Below, piece after piece: positions 9,465 through 21,020 of a stretch of 64,000 bases of DNA. The position numbers were made by a program, and so were the translations under genes. The notes under the pieces are model-generated. The model was not told the DNA's origin. It saw only the letters and a program-made list of their open reading frames with translations, and did no database searches. The stretch covers positions 1 through 64,000 of the forward strand of contig BRYA01000490.1 in NCBI GenBank assembly GCA_030267965.1. The letters are read 5' to 3'. The DNA comes from Triparma columacea (taxonomy: Eukaryota > Sar > Bolidophyceae > Parmales > Triparmaceae). Every line of letters begins with the position of its first letter. Positions within the stretch are counted from its first letter, which is position 1.

Positions 9465-12400
9465 TTATGACCTGAAGTTCCCCCTCCAAGGCGTCGGTTC
9501 ATTAACGCTGGGTCCAGTGGGACTGCTCCTTGGGCTACTCCCAGGGTTACCACGACCAGCAAAGCTTAAACTGGGAGTCTTAGGAGTGACCCCCCCTCCC
9601 CCCCCCCCCTCCTCCCACAACGACAGATTCCTCCCCGGCGTCATCAAAGGCGTCCCACCCGAAAGTCCCAGCTCCTTCATCAGCCCCTTCCCCGGCGTGC
9701 TCAGGGCTGGGCTGTAGTCACCCAAGTTAAATTTCACTCCCGGACTGCTGAACCCCCCTCGCGGCGTGCTCGGCAGAATTCCGGCGGAGAGAGCCGGGCT
9801 CATGAGCAGATTGGTCAGCTTGTGAACGACCTCGTTGCTCTCCTCCAACGCCAACACCCTCGCCTTTAACTCCTCGTTCTCTGCCCTAACCTCGTCGTCG
9901 TTATAGCTGTCGATCTTTCTCTTCATCTCCTCCATCTCACTGCTTACGATCACCTTGTACCACTTCTTCATAGCAGCGCTCAGCATGACAGTCCTCTTAC
10001 CTCCTAAACATCTCTTGATGAGCATCCTCATCCTAATCCTCTGATTACTGAAATGCATCCACTTCCGTAGGCAACGGAAGGCCGCAGCGTTCTGCATGCG
10101 GGTCGCAAACCTCTTGATAATCATTCTGTTGTTCTTCTCTTCGTACGCGTATGCCGACCAGCGCAAGAACACAGCAGTCAGGTGCTGGTTTTTCATCCTC
10201 AAGACGAACCTCTTCACAATCAGCCCATTCCTGTCGTTCTCCTTCATGTCGTTGTACCACATCGAGAAGGCCCCGTGCAAAAGCTTGGCAGTTCTTCCTC
10301 CGAAGAGCCTCTTCAGAGTCCTCCTCAGGAAATCCCTCGTCCCGCAGAACTCAAGCCAGGAGGCGAAGCACATTTGGGCTTGCCTATACTTTAGCTTCTT
10401 TGCGAACCTTGCGATGACCATCCTTTCGTGCTTGCACTGCTTCGTGTAAGTGATCCACGCCCCTAAAGTCATCGCCAAGGCACCATGGACCAATTTTTGA
10501 ATTGTTCTGAGACCGTTCTCCCTCTTTCTCTCCTTCTCGGCCTTCTTAGCCTCTGCAATCTGCCTGTCGGCCTCAGACGCGAACCGAAGTTCCATCTCGT
10601 CGTGTTCGATCTGCTTAATCTCATGCAGGGCTGAAGACCAAATGGCCCACCCCTCGTAAAGCTGCTTGTTCCCCATTCTATTGAAGACCTTAAAGGCGAG
10701 CTTCTTGAGACGCTTGCGGAGGAAGACGTATTCATTCCAGGACGCGAAGGAAGCAATGAGGGAAGAGTTCTGCATCCGCTTGGCGAAGCGAGCAAGAGTA
10801 ACCCTGTTGCGCTTCTCATCAGCGACGTAGCTCACCCAGTTCAGGTACACCCTCGCAAGCAGAGAGTTCTGCATCCTTGCAGCGATACGCCTGATGATGA
10901 CATTGTTCCTCTTGCCTTCCCTCAGGTCGTCCCTCCAAGCCTCGAAGCACCTGATCATCCAACCCTTGTTCATTCTCATGATGAAGCGCTGCATCTTGAT
11001 CTTGTCCTCCCTCGCCGATTTGGCGAACGTCTTCCAGGCCATCATAGTAGTGACAAGAGACTTATTCTTCCACTGCTGGATAAACCTCTGCATGCTCCTT
11101 TGAGCCAACTCAGCCTTGGCTGCCTTAGTCGTACCCAGCTGTCCGATGAGCAAGGTGTTCTGGGCCTTGAGCTCTTCAACAGTTGTCCTCAAGCTCTCAA
11201 CGAGCTCACTCAAGTTAGCGGTACCAGTCTCAAGCTCCAGCTGACGCATGTCAAGACAGTATCCTCTCCACACGCTCCAGCCCCACATCATCATCTTCAT
11301 GGACCTCCCTCCANNNNNNNNNNNNNNNNNNNNNNNNNNNNNNNNNNNNNNNNNNNNNNNNNNNNNNNNNNNNNNNNNNNNNNNNNNNNNNNNNNNNNNN
11401 NNNNNNNNNNNNNNNNNNNNNNNNNNNNNNNNNNNNNNNNNNNNNNNNNNNNNNNNNNNNNNNNNNNNNNNNNNNNNNNNNNNNNNNNNNNNNNNNNNNN
11501 NNNNNNNNNNNNNNNNNNNNNNNNNNNNNNNNNNNNNNNNNNNNNNNNNNNNNNNNNNNNNNNNNNNNNNNNNNNNNNNNNNNNNNNNNNNNNNNNNNNN
11601 NNNNNNNNNNNNNNNNNNNNNNNNNNNNNNNNNNNNNNNNNNNNNNNNNNNNNNNNNNNNNNNNNNNNNNNNNNNNNNNNNNNNNNNNNNNNNNNNNNNN
11701 NNNNNNNNNNNNNNNNNNNNNNNNNNNNNNNNNNNNNNNNNNNNNNNNNNNNNNNNNNNNNNNNNNNNNNNNNNNNNNNNNNNNNNNNNNNNNNNNNNNN
11801 NNNNNNNNNNNNNNNNNNNNNNNNNNNNNNNNNNNNNNNNNNNNNNNNNNNNNNNNNNNNNNNNNNNNNNNNNNNNNNNNNNNNNNNNNNNNNNNNNNNN
11901 NNNNNNNNNNNNNNNNNNNNNNNNNNNNNNNNNNNNNNNNNNNNNNNNNNNNNNNNNNNNNNNNNNNNNNNNNNNNNNNNNNNNNNNNNNNNNNNNNNNN
12001 NNNNNNNNNNNNNNNNNNNNNNNNNNNNNNNNNNNNNNNNNNNNNNNNNNNNNNNNNNNNNNNNNNNNNNNNNNNNNNNNNNNNNNNNNNNNNNNNNNNN
12101 NNNNNNNNNNNNNNNNNNNNNNNNNNNNNNNNNNNNNNNNNNNNNNNNNNNNNNNNNNNNNNNNNNNNNNNNNNNNNNNNNNNNNNNNNNNNNNNNNNNN
12201 NNNNNNNNNNNNNNNNNNNNNNNNNNNNNNNNNNNNNNNNNNNNNNNNNNNNACCTCGCAATCACAACCCTCTCGTGCTTGCTCTGCTTCGTATACTTGA
12301 CCCAAGCGGCGAGGGTGTTGGCCAAGGCAGCGTTCATTAGCCTCTGGATGCTCCTCAATCCAGCCTCCCTCTTCTTCTCGGCCTCTTCCTTCTTCGCCAA

Positions 12401-15400
12401 GTACAGCATCCTCTTCTCTTCTGTACTGTGCCGACTGTCGTATTCTTCTTGTTCCGCAGCCTGCTGTCTTTCCACCTCACTGCACCATTGCTCCCAGGCG
12501 CCGAGTAGTGTCACATTGCAAATGCGGTTGAACACCTTGTAACCGAGCTTCCGTGCTCTTTTCCTCAGCCAAATATATTCCATCCAACTCCCCCAGCTTC
12601 CAAGGAGTCTCTGGTTTTTCATCCTCTTCGCAAACTTCTCCACGATGAAACGGTTCTTCTTTTCCCCGGCGGCCCATTCACTCCACCCGCCGAAGCACCT
12701 GAACAGGACCCCCTTGGTCAGCCTCGCTCCAACCCTCTTGATCAAAGTTGCGTTTCTTCTGCTCTCCATCAGCAGACTCGCCCAAGCTTCAAATATCCTA
12801 ACCACGACGCCCTTCTGCAGACGCGCCAAGAACTTGACCATCCGCAATTTATCTTCCCTGGCATCCTTCGCGTAGGTTTTCCACGCCATGAGAGTCATGA
12901 CAAGAGCCTTGTTTCTCCACGACTGGACAAACCGCTCCATCGCCCTTTTCGCGCTCTCCTGCTTCGCATAGTTGGCTTCACCAAGCTGCCCAATCAGCAG
13001 CGTGTTTTGAGCCTCAAGCTCCTCGACCCTATGGTGCAGCATCTCCAGGAGGTCGTTCTGGTCGCTAGTTCCGTGCTCGATCATCAGCACCTTGAGGTGA
13101 GCTGCGACTCTCTCCCACCTTCTAAAGGCGGCAAACACCGCCTTCTTCTCCTTTCCTCCTAGAAGTCTGACCAAGAGCCCCCTTAACCACTTCCGCTGCC
13201 TCGCAAACGCCCGCCAACTCGCGAGACTACTGACGACGGCGCGCATCATGAGTCTCTTGCCAAACCTCTCCATCTTCACCCTGTCTTCCTTCTGTTGCTT
13301 CACCCAAGCCTTCCACGCTATTAGAGTCTTGGCGAGCGCCCCGTTGACCATCCGCTGTATCATTTCAAGTCCCTTTTGCTTCTTCTTTTCCTTCTCAGCA
13401 ATCTCCTTTTCCGCATCCTCCCTCTCTTGCCCGACCAAGAATTTCATCTCCTCTTCTTCATCCTCCTTTCTTCGCTGCGCCTCCACTGCAGCCGACCATA
13501 TCTCCCAGGCTCCAAACACCTGAGAGTTGAAGAGCCTGTTGAACATCTTAAAAGCAAGCTGCCTCAAACGCTTTCGCATGAAGACAAACTCTTGCCAGCT
13601 CATGAAGGCGCCCACTGCAACTCTGTTCTTCATCCTGAGTGCAAACCTCTCCACAAGCACTCGGTACCTCTTATGCTCCTGAACGACCGCCTTCCACTCC
13701 CCCAAGCATCTGACTGCGAAACCGTGCTGGATCCTTGCCCTCAACTTCTTGATCTTGTTTTTGTTCCTCTTCTCCTCGAAGTAGTATTCAGCCCAAGAAC
13801 CAAAGACCCTCCCAACGACCCCCTGGGTGAGCTTCGCAAGGAACTTGACCATTTTCCTCCTATTGCCGACGCATTCCTGAGTGTAGCTCTTCCACGCAAA
13901 CATTGTCGTCAGGATCGCCTTCTGCTGCCAGCTGCGAATGAACCTTTCCATGCTCCTCATGGCTGCGTCATTCTTTCTCCCCTGCTCATCTCCAAGCTGG
14001 TTCGCCAAGATGGCATTCTGGGCCTTGAGCTGTTGTACTTCGTGGTGAAGTTGTTCAAGCAAGTCGCTCTGATCGACAACTCCATGCTCGATTTCCAGTT
14101 CTTTCATGTGCAAGACGAACCTATCCCACCGCCTGAGGGCGGCGAACAGCGCCTTCTTTTCCTTCCCACCGAGCATTCTGACCATGAGCCCGCGGATCCA
14201 TTTCCTCTGGCCAACAAATTCTCTCCACGAAATCAACGTGGAGTATGCCTGCCGGTTTTTCATCTTTTTAGCAAATCGCTCGAGCATTATACGCTCACGC
14301 TTCATCAAGGCGGCCCCACTTTTCCAGGCGATAAGGGTAGTCGCAAGGGTACCGTTCATCATCCGCTGGATCATCTCAAGGCCCTTCTGCCTCTTTCTCT
14401 CGGCCTCAGCTAGCTTTTGTTCCGCCTCCTCTCGTTCCTTTCCGACCAGGAACTGCATCTCGTACAGCTCCTTTTCCTTTTCCTTCTCCTTTTCGGTCAC
14501 TTCCATCCACACCTCCCAAGCTCCGAACAGCTGGGAGTTTGCAAGCCTGTTGAAAGTCTTCAAGGCCAAGTATTTTAGCCGTTTGCGGAGCCAAACGAAT
14601 TCCCTCCAGCTCTCAAACGACCCAACCATAGCGCTATTCATGAGCCTCTTCCCGAAGCGCTGAACGAGGATTCTATTCTTTTTGTCTTCCTCGACGGCAG
14701 CCCTCCAGCTTGTGAGGATCCTGAAGACCACACCGTTTTGCAACTTAGCCTTGAACCTCGTCACCACAGTCGCATATCTCTTGCTCTCAGTAGTCCATTG
14801 GGCCCACGCACCGAACACCTTGACCATGGTCCCATTCACAAGCCTAGCCATGAACCTCTGGAGTTTCGTCCTCTCTTCCTTCTCGGCCTTAACAAAAGCC
14901 ACCCATCCTTGGAACGTCATGACCAAGCACGCGTTCATCCAGGCTTGGATTTTTTTCTTCATGTTCCTCTCTGCAGCCTCCATCTTCGCCTTCTTTACCT
15001 CCCCCAGATTGTTCACGAGAAGCTCGTTCTGAGCTATGACCCTCTCCAGGTCGGCCTTGAGTTTTGCGACGAGATCTTCCAGTTCGACAGTACCGTGCTC
15101 AAGTTCCAGCTGCTTCAGGCCAGCGTGCGTGTCCTTCCAGTGCCGCCATGCAGCAGACTGCAACCTGACGGACTTCCCAAGGACGAAACGGTTGATGATG
15201 CCTCTGAGGAACCGTCTATTGCCGCAGTAGTCCACCCACGTCGAAAGCGCCAAAATGGCGGCCCTATTTTTCAGCTTAGTGAGGAACCTCGCGATCTTTA
15301 CCCTCTCAATTTTTCTCTCCACGGCATAGTTCTTAAGGGCGATAAAGGTCTTGGCAAGGGCACCATGCAGGGATTTCTGAATAGCCTCGATGGCCTTCTG

Positions 15401-18400
15401 TCTCCTTCGTTCCTTGTCCTTGAGGACCTGTTCAGCGGCCTCTCTCTCCTGGATGCCCATGAATTGCAGTTCCTGACGGAAACGCTCCTCCCTGATCTGC
15501 TGCTCCACCAATCCTGACCAGACAGTAAACGCGGCAAACACTTCGCTGTTTGTGATCCGGTTGACTATCTTTTGAGTAAGGTACCGCAAGCGCTGCCTCA
15601 TCCCGATCCACTCCTGCCACAAGGCGAAGGATGATATCATCGCAGAATTCTTCAGCCTCTTCGCGAACCTCGCCAGCATCACCTTCTCCCTCACACTGTT
15701 CTGGGCAAATTCCCGCCAAGCATTGATAACACGGACCAGAACGCCGTTCTGCATTCTAGCGGCTACCTTCTTGATAATGAAAGCCTGCCTCTTGTTATCG
15801 CTTATCAGAGAGACCCATGCTGCAAAGCACCTTGAGGCAGAGGAATTGTTGATCTTCGCCAAGAAACGTTTCACCTTGGTGCGCTCCTCCTTCGTCATAG
15901 TCACGTACTTCGTCCAGCCCTGGAAGGTCGTTTGAAGGGCTCCCATGATCATGGCCTGGATTTTTTTCTTCATGTTGCGCTTGGCGGCCTCCATCTTGGC
16001 CAGCTTTGTCTCCCCGAGGGAGTTCGTCAGGATATTGTTCTGGGCCTCGAGTTCCTGCACCTTCTTGCTAAGACTGTCTACAAGCTCATGCAGCGAATTT
16101 GTTCCGTGCTCCATCTCGAGATTCCTCATTTCTACAGTGAATTCTCTCCACTGCTTCATTTTAAACCTGAGCGTATTCAGTCTCTTTCCCCCCAGCATTC
16201 TCTTCATGAAATTCCTGAGGAACCTCCGGGCGTCGACGTATTCTAGCCAGGAAGAATAAGACGAAGCGAGAGCTCTATTGAGCAGCTTCTGGAGGAACCT
16301 GCGAACCAAAAATTTATTTCGCTTCTGCTCGGCGGCGAAATCCTTCCACGCCGACAAGGTGCTCCCAAGAGCCTTATTCATTACCTTTTGGATGAAACGG
16401 CGAGCCCTCTCCTCCTTGGCTTCCATCTCCTTTGCCTGCTGCGCCGTCAAAAATTTCTTCTCCTCTTCTAAGCGCTCTAACTCCAGCCTCTCCTTCTCAA
16501 TTTCCTCCTCCTGATCGCGGTGGGCACTGAAGTGATCCATCCATGTCAACCAAGCCCCGAAGATCTTCCCGTTTTCGAGGCGGTTCATAATCTTGTGAGC
16601 TAGATACTTCAGGCGCTTCCTCGCATTTATGAAATCGATCCAGGAAGCGAAGGCCGAGAGAGCTCGAGAGTTCCGGAGCCGCGTGGCGAAGCGCTTTAAC
16701 ATAAGCTTGTGCCTTTTGCGCTCTTTGGAGTAAGAGCCCCAGGTCTGCAGGATCTTGATGGCGGTGGCGTTGTTCATGCGGGCCACAAACTTTTTAACAA
16801 TGAGTCTGTGTTTCTTCTTTTCAAGATGAAGGGCGACCCAGTTCGCCCAACAGCGATAGAGACCGGCCTTCGCCATCTTGACTAGGAAGCGCTGGACCTT
16901 GATTTTGTTTTCGCGGCCCGAGGAGGCAAAGGACTTCCAAGCCATAAAGGTCGTCGTCAGGCTCTTGTTGATCATATTTTGGATCAGTTTCTTGGCATTT
17001 TTCTGGGCGGCCTCGGCAGCAGCGGCCTTGGCCCCCCCGAGCTGCCCTTGGAGGAGGGTGAGCTGCGACTCGAGCATTTCGACCTTGCCTTGAAGTTCTT
17101 CATTGGTCCCCATTGTGCCTTCGTACTGATCAACCTTTCGTTGGAGCGCGTCGATGATTTCTTCCATTTGCGCAAAGGTCTGCGTCGTCGCCGCCCTCGC
17201 CCTCTCTTCCCGTTCCTTCGCCCTTGAAATTTGCAGCTTCCACCAGCTGAAAGCGCTTGCCTGCTTAATATTCGTGAGGCGCGTTAGCACCTTCTTGGTC
17301 AAGTATTCCGCACGAATCACCGCCTCAATTTGCCCTTTCCACTCTTCAAATGCCGACACCATCTTGGAGTTCAGCATGCGAATGATTGTCTTCTTTAGCA
17401 GACGCTTCTGCCCCAACCTCTCTTGCACAGACCTGTCCCAGGCGGCAAAGCTCTTGACAAGGCACTGGTTTTTCCAAGTGGCAATGTATTTTTCCATGTT
17501 CTTCATCGCCCGCTCACGCTTTTCGGTTAAGATATCGCCCATCTGCGACTTCAGGACGGTGAGCTCAGCGTTGAGAGCGTGAACTTGCTCAAGCAATTCC
17601 TCCTTGTTGGCAGACTCAAACTGTTGGTCTTGGATGTTTTCCGCAATCCAGTTCTTCCTCAACAACCGGAAAGCCATATCCTTCATCTTGTGGTCTCTGC
17701 CTCCGGTGAACCTCTTGACGAACTTTCTAAGTTTCTTCCTCTCCGACCAGAAGGACCTCCACGTTGAGAAGCGGATCGCAATGTCATTGTTCTGTAATTG
17801 GTGCAAGAAAATGGCAGATGACTTGAGCTTCAAGGCCAGCTGTGAGGGGAGAGGGGCGGCGCGGGTTTGGAGGGGCGAGGGGCGACGGAGGAGCAAGAGA
17901 ATGGGGATTGCGTTAGTTTGGGGTTGTCTGAGAGGTTACTATGTACCTTCTTCTTCGTTTGCGCATCATCCTCACCTCTGCCTTCTCTCTCTGGGTGTAG
18001 TTCTTCCAGTTAATGTAACAGCGATACAAGCTCTTGTGCTGGAAGAGGGAAACCATTTTCTTCATGTTTCGCTTTCGAGTCACTCGCTCCGATTCAACTC
18101 TCTTCTGCCAGCGCTCTCTCAGAAGGCTCTCGGCCTGTTGAGGGGTCAGGTTCTCAAGGTCCTCATCGTCATCTTCGTCAATGAGAGTATCGATGAACAC
18201 CGTCACTCGTTCGTTGGCGGTCTTCACCTCCTTCCTGAGACTCTTGATCTCCCTTGCGCTCTTGAGGTCAATCTCGAGGGTCCTCCTGGCCCACATGTTG
18301 AAGCAGCGTAGTAGATCAAGTGCTTGCTTCCGCCTCCAACAGTGGCACAGCTTCTGGATGACAAGCTCCAGGAAGTGCTTTGAATCTTTGGACATGACAG

Positions 18401-18862
18401 TGTATTTTACCTTGTAAGCAGAAAGGGTCTTTGAAGCAGACTACAGAGGGGAAGACGGGCGAGGGAGGGGGAGGGGGGGGAAGGGGCGAGGGGCGAGGGT
18501 TAGAGATCAAGTCATCGTCGCAGCCGTTCCACGCAGTTCCCCCTGCCCACCCCCCCCCTTGCAACTGCCTCCGAATTGCTCACCTTGATGCCTCTGGCAC
18601 GTTGCTTGTGTGCCTCGACAGCCGCGGCCCTACGATCAACAACATCACCCCCCTCTTCCCAAAATTGTGACAGGGACTGCCTCGAAGATAGAGGTGTTTG
18701 CGCAGTGGGTTTCCCCGATTTCCGGCCTCGCTTCACTGGCATGGTCACAGAGGTCCTGGCCTTTGAGCGATTCTTCGAGAACACTCCACCCTCACCATCC
18801 TTATCCCCGGGACTTTTTAGGGTTGTCCGTGACATAAGCGAGTCCATCATCCACGAAGCCAT
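9465..18862 (-). CDS. Giant Sfi1-like (centrin-binding type) repeat protein, about 2,740 residues visible plus a gap
   Basis: Exon 1 is 18862-18584, exon 2 is 18440-17940 and exon 3 runs from 17839 to the TGA at 9465; all junctions are phase 0. Exon 1 encodes a basic, Ser-rich N-terminus. The rest is almost wholly helical and repeats a short motif about every 35 residues: a hydrophobic patch, F or L, two to three residues, then W (for example LVTTMMAWKTFAK and SFASWNEYVWLRKR). This is the layout of Sfi1, where each such helix binds one centrin in centrosome or basal-body filaments. The short repeats are grouped into super-repeats of 337 residues, each with a coiled-coil spacer (EHGT..ELEAQNTLLIGQLG). 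A 939-N gap interrupts exon 3 and breaks the frame. The C-terminal about 90 residues are Pro/Ser/Gly-rich. A basal-body or spindle-pole role is inferred. Confidence 0.75.
10300..17150 (-). repeat. Tandem 1,011-bp super-repeats inside the Sfi1-like gene
   Basis: The codons for the EHGT-type landmark start on the plus strand at 17105 (diverged), 16100, 15089, 14078, 13067 and 11220. The three inner intervals are each exactly 1,011 bp (337 codons), and the first is 1,005. The interval spanning the gap is 1,847. Units differ at many positions, so they are old duplications kept at fixed length rather than a young satellite. Confidence 0.85.
11314..12252. other. Assembly gap of 939 N inside the Sfi1-like exon
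   Basis: The flanks encode adjacent parts of one super-repeat (..HERVVIAR before, GGRSMKMMMWGW after) but in different frames. Repeat spacing predicts a true size of about 103 or about 1,114 nt rather than 939; both are 1 modulo 3, which is what the two flanking frames require. Confidence 0.9.
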
Positions 18863-19237
18863 CTTTGTTTGCTTTCAAGAGGAGTCGAGGCGGGAGAGGG
18901 GGGGGAGGAAGACTTTGGTTGGAGAAGACTTTAGGTCGGTGTTGGAAGCCACCGACGGTAAGGCGTCGTTATTTACCGACGGGACAACAGACAAAAATGC
19001 GGCGAACGCGTCTTCAACCCAAGGGAAGGTGCTGGCAGGTAATTGCTGTCACTGCCAGTTCCAAGACCCCACAGCAGGTAGAAATCTCCCAATTTTCACT
19101 TCCTCTAGACTGCTGCATTCGCAACCTCGCGTGCCCCCCCAGACTTTTTAACAACCGAAGAGAAATTCCTGATAGCGCTGTACTGAAGTCAGCCCCTTTC
19201 TCATAGTTCCCCAAGAAATCCCCTGCAGTTGAGCGCC
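18863..19237. promoter_or_regulatory. Intergenic region between divergent start codons (375 bp)
   Basis: It separates the ATG of the Sfi1-like gene (18862, minus) from the ATG at 19238 (plus). It must hold both promoters. I see no TATA box and no recognisable repeat. Confidence 0.5.
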
Positions 19238-20821
19238 ATGACAGGGGCTCTTATTTCAGCGGACAGTCCCGATTGGTGGCAGAAGGCGGCTCACTCTGGG
19301 GTCAACCCCCCGAGCAAGAGGTATGCTGCCTTGATCGCTGAGAAATTCCTCAAGGGAAAGAGTGTTGTGGAGGGTGCCGGCAACCCTCTTTCGTTGGGGC
19401 AGGCCAAAAGGGAGTCTAAGAGCGCCCCCCGGTTTGACCCTATGACATCTACGGGTGAGTTTGCGGTTAGGGTTCGGCCGGGAAGTTACGCTCTGAGGAA
19501 CTTGATTTGGGGATCGACTTCACCAGGTTTCTCACCCTAACCCCCTCGTGCTTCCACTTTTCACCCTGACTTCCTCCCTCTCTTCGATTCGCTTTCAGTG
19601 TCAACACTGGATAACGTGCCACCCCAACCATCTAGACAAGAGAAATTGTACAGCCTCGAGTTGAACCAACCTGCCGCAAGGCAGAGGGATCCGACCACCT
19701 TTGAGCGAAGCCACTCTGCCGTCCTTGAAAAGGAGAAGCGCGCCTTCTTCAGGTCCAAGGGTTTTATGGAGAGCTACCTAGAAGACGCGAACACGTACAG
19801 GGACTTTCTTGTCTGGCAGATGGCCCACCCTAGGGGTCATACGAGGGGGAACAACCCCAGCAACTTCAAGCCGGCCACTGACTTTTACGAACATGGGACA
19901 GAGACCACAGACACATTCAGACTGAGCCAGAGCCGTCTCCAAGTAAACCGACACCTAACCTCCCGCAACGCAACCGCCGGCGCCTCGGGCACCAGGAGTT
20001 TGAAGTCGTCCCAATCGGAGCCTGTCCTGATGAAGAAGTTTTCCGACCCTCCAGTGTCCCGGATCCAGCTGTCTCCCCGGAGCCACCGGGCGCAGGTGGC
20101 GAAGTCCACCCTCGACGACCTGTCCGCGTTCGAGCGCAGGCACCACCACCTGAGCGGCGTGGAGGATATGACGAAGGAGGAGCTGATTGAGCTGATCAAA
20201 AGGGAGGGCCTCAAGATCCCGGGGCCGAGGGAGTACGACGCGGAGAGCAACACGCTGGAGATCAAGAGACTCAAGAAGAAGGACTACCTCAAGTTCATCC
20301 GCAAGGAGCTCTTCTCCACGGACGAGAAGCCGATGGTGAAAAAGGGGAAGAAACTGGGCAAGGCCTTTTGCGTTTGCTCCATCTTCAAGTCCCGGCAGGG
20401 CTCCGTTCGGGTCTCCGCGTACAGCACGGAGAGGAGCATGAACTACAGCCTCTTCCTCTCCGCCGAGGGCCTCGAGGACTTGGACATTCGGCGGGTCCCG
20501 GCTGAGCCGTTCGTAGAGAAGGACCCGTTTGCGTTCAGGGACTTCAGCAAGACGGACGCTGAGATCAAGGCGGAGGAGGACGCCGAGATGGCCGACCTGA
20601 ACGCAACGTACCTGGCGGAGTGGGAGGTCTGGGGATCAGAGCTCATCGAACGGCTGGAGCTGAGCCCTAGCGGGGACCTGCAGGTCGGACCGCCGAGGCT
20701 TATGGCCAACGGGCTAAGCAGGAACTTTTGCCTTACGGGGAGAGATCTGGTGAGCAAGGAGGAAGCAAAGAAGAGGGAGCCGAGCCGGGTGCACGTGAGG
20801 AAGTGGTTCGATATGAAGTGA
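19238..20821 (+). CDS. Unrecognised protein with SAP-like helix pair (503 aa, two exons)
   Basis: Exons 19238-19526 and 19599-20821 join in phase (G|TG gives Val); the 72-nt intron has a GTTTCT donor, one of the few without GTGAG. The ATG at 19238 gives MTGALISADSPDWW. The protein is soluble and basic in the middle. It has a Ser/Arg stretch near residues 190-230, then DMTKEELIELIKREGLKIPG (about 285-305), which looks like a SAP or LEM-type helix-turn-helix. A conserved-looking C-terminal half follows, with an acidic helix (AEIKAEEDAEMADLNATYLA). I cannot assign a family. The head-to-head position with the Sfi1-like gene could mean co-expression with the basal-body programme, but that is speculation. 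Confidence 0.7.
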
Positions 20822-20931
20822 GGAGGAAGTGAGCGTTCATTTTCGGTGTAACATGTTTCGATTATAGAAGAAAAATCAGAACAAAGTTTTTTCTTACATG
20901 ACACATGGTTGTGGTACAAACATTATGATCG

Positions 20932-20972
20932 TTCCTGGAGTCTTCCTACTAGCTTTTTTTCGACTCCAGGAA
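20932..20972. terminator. Perfect 11-bp inverted repeat between two convergent genes
   Basis: TTCCTGGAGTC at 20932-20942 is the exact reverse complement of GACTCCAGGAA at 20962-20972, with a 19-nt T-rich loop. It lies between the stop at 20821 (plus) and the stop at 21021 (minus). A hairpin in the 3' ends of both transcripts is likely; a role in 3'-end formation is inferred. Confidence 0.5.
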
Positions 20973-21020
20973 GGCATACAAACTCCTACCCCCCTTCCCC
21001 CCCCCGCCTAACATAATTCC

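Noticed and set aside
11100..12542. 480-codon plus-strand open frame
   Set aside because: It runs through the 939 N and is antisense to the Sfi1-like exon; only about a third is real sequence and it has no domain.
13376..15517. Several plus-strand open frames of 185-345 codons
   Set aside because: They mirror the repeat units of the Sfi1-like gene and recur with its period.
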